From positions 310,001-374,000 of the forward strand of contig NZ_QEHM01000001.1 in the NCBI RefSeq assembly GCF_003116585.1: a stretch of DNA of 64,000 nt. The letters run 5' to 3'. The notes under the pieces were generated by a model, which worked only from the letters and a program-made list of their open reading frames with translations, had not been told where the DNA came from and did no database searches. Shown in pieces: positions 60,928 through 64,000 of this stretch. The DNA comes from Albibacillus kandeliae. Its GTDB lineage: Bacteria; Pseudomonadota; Alphaproteobacteria; Rhodobacterales; Rhodobacteraceae. Made by a program: the position numbers and the translations under genes. Within the stretch, counting starts at the first letter, position 1; every line of letters starts with the position of its first letter.

Positions 60928-63900
60928 GTGACAGAAAGTGGCAAGACCCCCACCGCGAGGCCAAGGCGACAGCGGTCGCGGGCCCATAGGATCGGGCTCG
61001 CCACGCTGGCCGTTTTCGTGGCAATCGGCCTTGCTGCCGCCGGTGGCCTCTACCTCCTGATGGACCAGACCATCCGCGCGCCCGACTGGCTCCAGTCCCG
61101 CATCGAAGAGCGGATCGAACAGGGCACCAACGGGCTGCAGGTCACCTTTTCCGATGTCGAGTTCGTGCTGGGCGAGGGCTGGCGGCCCCGCCTGCGGTTG
61201 CGCAACTTCGCCCTTGTCCGCCCCGACGGGCAGCCGGTGGTCCAGCTTTCCAACGCCGAGGCCAGCCTTGCCATGCGCCCGCTGCTGCGCGGTCAGGTCC
61301 AGCCCAAGCGCATCTACCTGACCGGCGCCCTCGCCACCCTCCGCCGCAACGCCGACGGCCGGTTCGAGTTCCTCTTCGACGAGGCCGCGCCGCTGCACAG
61401 CGCGGCGTCGCTGCCCCTGCTGCTGGACCAGTGGGAACGGATGCTGGACCTGCCGCAGTTCTCCGCCCTCACCGTGGTCGAGCTGCAGTCGATCACGCTG
61501 CGCTACGACGACCTGTTCAACAAGCGCAGCTGGACGCTCGACGGGGGCAGGGTACGGCTCGACAGGGACGGGGCCAACGTCGCGGTCACCTCCAGCTTTG
61601 CCCTGCTCGGCGGTGGCGATGTCGCCAGCATCGTCGAGGCGGGCTATGCCAGCCGTGTCGGCTCCCCCGAACTGACCTTCGGCATCACGGTGCGCGACGT
61701 GCCCGCGCCCGACGTGGCGGTTCAGGCCCCGGCGCTGAACTGGCTGGGCGTGCTGCGTGCCCCGATCTCGGGCGCCCTCCGGGGCAGCGTGAACGACGAC
61801 GGCAGCCTCGGCCCGCTCTCGGCGACGCTTCAGATCGGCGCGGGGGTGCTGCAACCCAACGACTCCGCCCGGCCGATCCCCTTCGACGGCGCGCACAGCT
61901 ACTTTACCTATACCCCCGACCAGCAGATGCTGGAATTCAACGATCTCTCGATCTCCAGCGCCTGGGGGTCCGGCCAGGCCGAGGGGCGCGCCTACCTCGG
62001 CGATATCGCCTCGGGCAAGCTCGACGAGATGATCGGGCAGTTCACCTTCTCCAACCTCAGCCTCAGCCCGGGCCGGCTCTATCCCGAACCGCTCCAGATC
62101 GGGTCGGTCACCGCCGACCTGCGGCTCAAGCTCAATCCCTTCGAACTCGACTTCGGGCAAATCCAGCTCGACATCGGCGACAGCAAGATGCTGGCCAAGG
62201 GAGCCTTCGACGCGGGCCCCGGGGGCTGGTCGCTGTCGGTGGACGGCAACCTCGACCAGATGGCGCCGGAGCGGCTGGTGGAGCTCTGGCCCGAGGCCGC
62301 CGCACCCAAGCCGCGCGAATGGGTCGAGGAGAACATCTCGGACGGGCTGCTGCGCGACATTGCCGTCGCCCTGCGGATGAAGCCGGGCGAAAAGCCCGAG
62401 ATCTTCGCCGACTTCCAGTTTCAGGACGCGCAGATCCAGTTCCTGCCCACCATGCCCCCGATCACCGGCGCCGCCGGGCAGGCCACGCTGGTCGGCAACC
62501 GCTTTGTCGTGACGGCGGGCGCCGGGCGGGTCGAGGGCGACGAGGGCGGCGCCATCGACGTCACCGGGACCTCCTTCATCATCCCCGATATCTCCATCCG
62601 CCAGGCCGCACCGGGGATCGTGCGCTTTGCGGGCGAGGGCTCGATCACCAGTATTCTCTCGCTCCTGAACCGGCCTCCGCTCTCCGTGCTCAAGGACACG
62701 CCGCTGCCGGTCGCGCTGGCCGACGGGCAGGTCCGTGCAACCGGCACCGTCTCGATGCCGCTGACCAAGGGCGTGCCGCTGGACGAGATCGAATTCCACT
62801 TCAACGGCGTCTCGGGCCCGGTGGTCAGCACCGAACTGGTGCCGGGCTACACTGTTACCTCCGACCGCCTGCGCATCGAGGGCGACCAGACCTACGTGCG
62901 AGTCTTCGGGCCGGGGCGGATCGGCGAGGTTCCGGCGGAGGTCTCGTGGCGGCAGGCCATCGGCAAGGGCGCCAGCAAGGACAGCCGCGTCGAGGGCACG
63001 GTGGAGCTGTCGCAGACCACCGTCGACACCTTCCACATCGGGCTCCCGGCCGGGACGGTCTCCGGCAGCGGCAAGGGACGCTTCACGCTCGATCTCAGGC
63101 CCGGCAAGCCGCCCGAACTCGCTCTCGAGTCCGAGCTTGAGGGCATCCGCCTGCGCGCGCCCGAGATCGGCTGGACCAAGCCTGCCGAAAGCAAGGGCCT
63201 GCTGCGCCTGACCGCCACGCTGACCGAACCCGCGCGCGTCGACTCGCTGGTGGTGCAGGGCGGCGGCCTCAAGTCCTCGGGGTCGGTCACCATCAAGCCC
63301 GACGGCGGCCTCGACCGCGCGCTGTTCGGGTCGGTCCAGATCGGCAACTGGTTCAACGGTCAGGTGGAACTGATCGGGCGCGGCGCGGCGGCGCCCGCCG
63401 TCCGGGTGCGCAGCGGTCGGCTCGACCTGCGCACCGCCGATTTCGGCAGCGGCAGTTCTGGCGGCTCCGGCTCGGGTTCCGGCCCCATCGACATCGCGCT
63501 CGACACCCTCCAGATCACCGACAGCATCTCGCTCGCAGGCTTCTCCGGCAGCTTCACCACCGCCCGGGGCCTGACCGGCGATTTCCGGGGCCGGGTCAAT
63601 GGCCAGACCGGCGTCACCGGGCAGGTGGTGCCGCAGAACGGCGGCAGCGCCTTCCGGATCCGGTCGAACGACGCGGGCGGCGTGTTCCGCTCGGCCGGGC
63701 TGCTGCGGCAGGGCCGGGGCGGAGACTTCTCGCTCACCCTGCTGCCCGCCGATCAGGCCGGTCAGTTCGACGGCACCCTCCGGGTCACCGACACCCGGGT
63801 CAAGGACGCCCCCGCCATCGCCGCGCTGCTGAACTCGATCAGCGTGATCGGTCTCGTCGACGAGCTGACGGGGCAGGGCATCCAGTTCACCGAGGTCGAT

Positions 63901-64000
63901 GCCAAGTTCCGCCTCGCCCCGTCCCGGCTGACCCTCTATTCCTCCAGCGCCGTTGGTCCCTCGATGGGTATCTCGATGGACGGGACCTACAACGTGCCCA
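60928..64000 (+). CDS. AsmA/YhdP-like envelope protein (3' end outside window)
   Basis: The frame is open from a GTG at 60928 to the right edge (over 1020 codons). A basic N-terminus and one membrane helix (about residues 28-50) precede repeated beta-rich segments with a DUF3971/AsmA-C character (LQVTFSDVEFVLGEGWRPRL, GRAYLGDIASGKLDEMIGQF, AKGAFDAGPGGWSLSVDGNL). A GSSGGSGSGSG linker lies near residue 850. Such proteins form long grooves that move phospholipids between membranes. It is divergent from bcp. Confidence 0.88.
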   Translation, partial: MTESGKTPTARPRRQRSRAHRIGLATLAVFVAIGLAAAGGLYLLMDQTIRAPDWLQSRIEERIEQGTNGLQVTFSDVEFVLGEGWRPRLRLRNFALVRPDGQPVVQLSNAEASLAMRPLLRGQVQPKRIYLTGALATLRRNADGRFEFLFDEAAPLHSAASLPLLLDQWERMLDLPQFSALTVVELQSITLRYDDLFNKRSWTLDGGRVRLDRDGANVAVTSSFALLGGGDVASIVEAGYASRVGSPELTFGITVRDVPAPDVAVQAPALNWLGVLRAPISGALRGSVNDDGSLGPLSATLQIGAGVLQPNDSARPIPFDGAHSYFTYTPDQQMLEFNDLSISSAWGSGQAEGRAYLGDIASGKLDEMIGQFTFSNLSLSPGRLYPEPLQIGSVTADLRLKLNPFELDFGQIQLDIGDSKMLAKGAFDAGPGGWSLSVDGNLDQMAPERLVELWPEAAAPKPREWVEENISDGLLRDIAVALRMKPGEKPEIFADFQFQDAQIQFLPTMPPITGAAGQATLVGNRFVVTAGAGRVEGDEGGAIDVTGTSFIIPDISIRQAAPGIVRFAGEGSITSILSLLNRPPLSVLKDTPLPVALADGQVRATGTVSMPLTKGVPLDEIEFHFNGVSGPVVSTELVPGYTVTSDRLRIEGDQTYVRVFGPGRIGEVPAEVSWRQAIGKGASKDSRVEGTVELSQTTVDTFHIGLPAGTVSGSGKGRFTLDLRPGKPPELALESELEGIRLRAPEIGWTKPAESKGLLRLTATLTEPARVDSLVVQGGGLKSSGSVTIKPDGGLDRALFGSVQIGNWFNGQVELIGRGAAAPAVRVRSGRLDLRTADFGSGSSGGSGSGSGPIDIALDTLQITDSISLAGFSGSFTTARGLTGDFRGRVNGQTGVTGQVVPQNGGSAFRIRSNDAGGVFRSAGLLRQGRGGDFSLTLLPADQAGQFDGTLRVTDTRVKDAPAIAALLNSISVIGLVDELTGQGIQFTEVDAKFRLAPSRLTLYSSSAVGPSMGISMDGTYNVP

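Noticed and set aside
60850-63036. A long minus-strand frame continuing upstream of bcp, opposite the AsmA-like gene
   Set aside because: The bcp coding part starts at 60828; the rest is Arg/Gly/Asp-rich shadow opposite an uninterrupted real gene.

Overview
The window is GC-rich, densely packed chromosomal DNA from an alphaproteobacterium, most likely of the Rhodobacterales (Roseobacter/Paracoccus group). The evidence is a remnant of a Rhodobacter-type gene transfer agent (GTA) cluster between mltG and cysE, a GapR (DUF2312) gene, pdhA-pdhB-pdhC with a lipoyl domain on E1 beta, and a split Blh/YeeE sulfur operon. The genus cannot be fixed from the sequence.

Layout. 1-7.4 kb: the end of a symporter-histidine kinase fusion, a stand-alone FliM/FliN-type protein, a four-gene sulfide/persulfide operon, small genes, gapR and tRNA-Thr(TGT). 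7.38-17.81 kb: a complete-looking 10.4 kb integrated element in that tRNA gene, bounded by a perfect 46-bp direct repeat. All its genes lie on the minus strand: integrase, AlpA/Xis-like regulator, winged-helix Rep-like protein, a small unknown gene, terminase large subunit, HNH nuclease, HK97-type capsid, prohead protease, connector, portal, two small genes and a trypco2-like cargo gene. It has no tail, lysis or small-terminase gene, which fits a capsid-forming phage satellite. A four-copy 23-bp iteron array and a DnaA-box/palindrome cluster lie inside it. 17.9-25.1 kb: sensory genes (bacteriophytochrome with heme oxygenase, a receiver protein, a molybdopterin-fold protein with kinase and LuxR regulator, a MarR regulator). 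25.4-32.8 kb: a PilJ-domain protein, trigger factor, a lytic transglycosylase, rpsF-rpsR-rplI, and YceI / cytochrome b561-YceI genes.

33-41 kb: a fatty-acid synthesis cluster (fabD, fabG, acpP, fabF, mltG) interrupted by a DUF2726 gene, a GNAT gene, a HisA-like gene and a ureohydrolase-like gene. 41-44.2 kb: what is left of a GTA cluster. After g1 (small terminase), the terminase large subunit is fused in frame at its Walker B region to the C-terminal half of g15, so everything between appears deleted. 44.3-64 kb: cysE, a YjhX-type gene, two MFS transporters, the pyruvate dehydrogenase operon, an FtsB-like gene, class I aldolase, pgk, two cyclophilins, bactofilin/M23, a DUF455-bcp pair and the start of a large AsmA/YhdP-like gene that runs off the right edge.

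The two strongest observations are the capsid-forming satellite-like element, with its candidate replication sites and integrase arm sites, and the in-frame deletion chimera in the GTA locus. No CRISPR array, insertion sequence or rRNA gene was seen.
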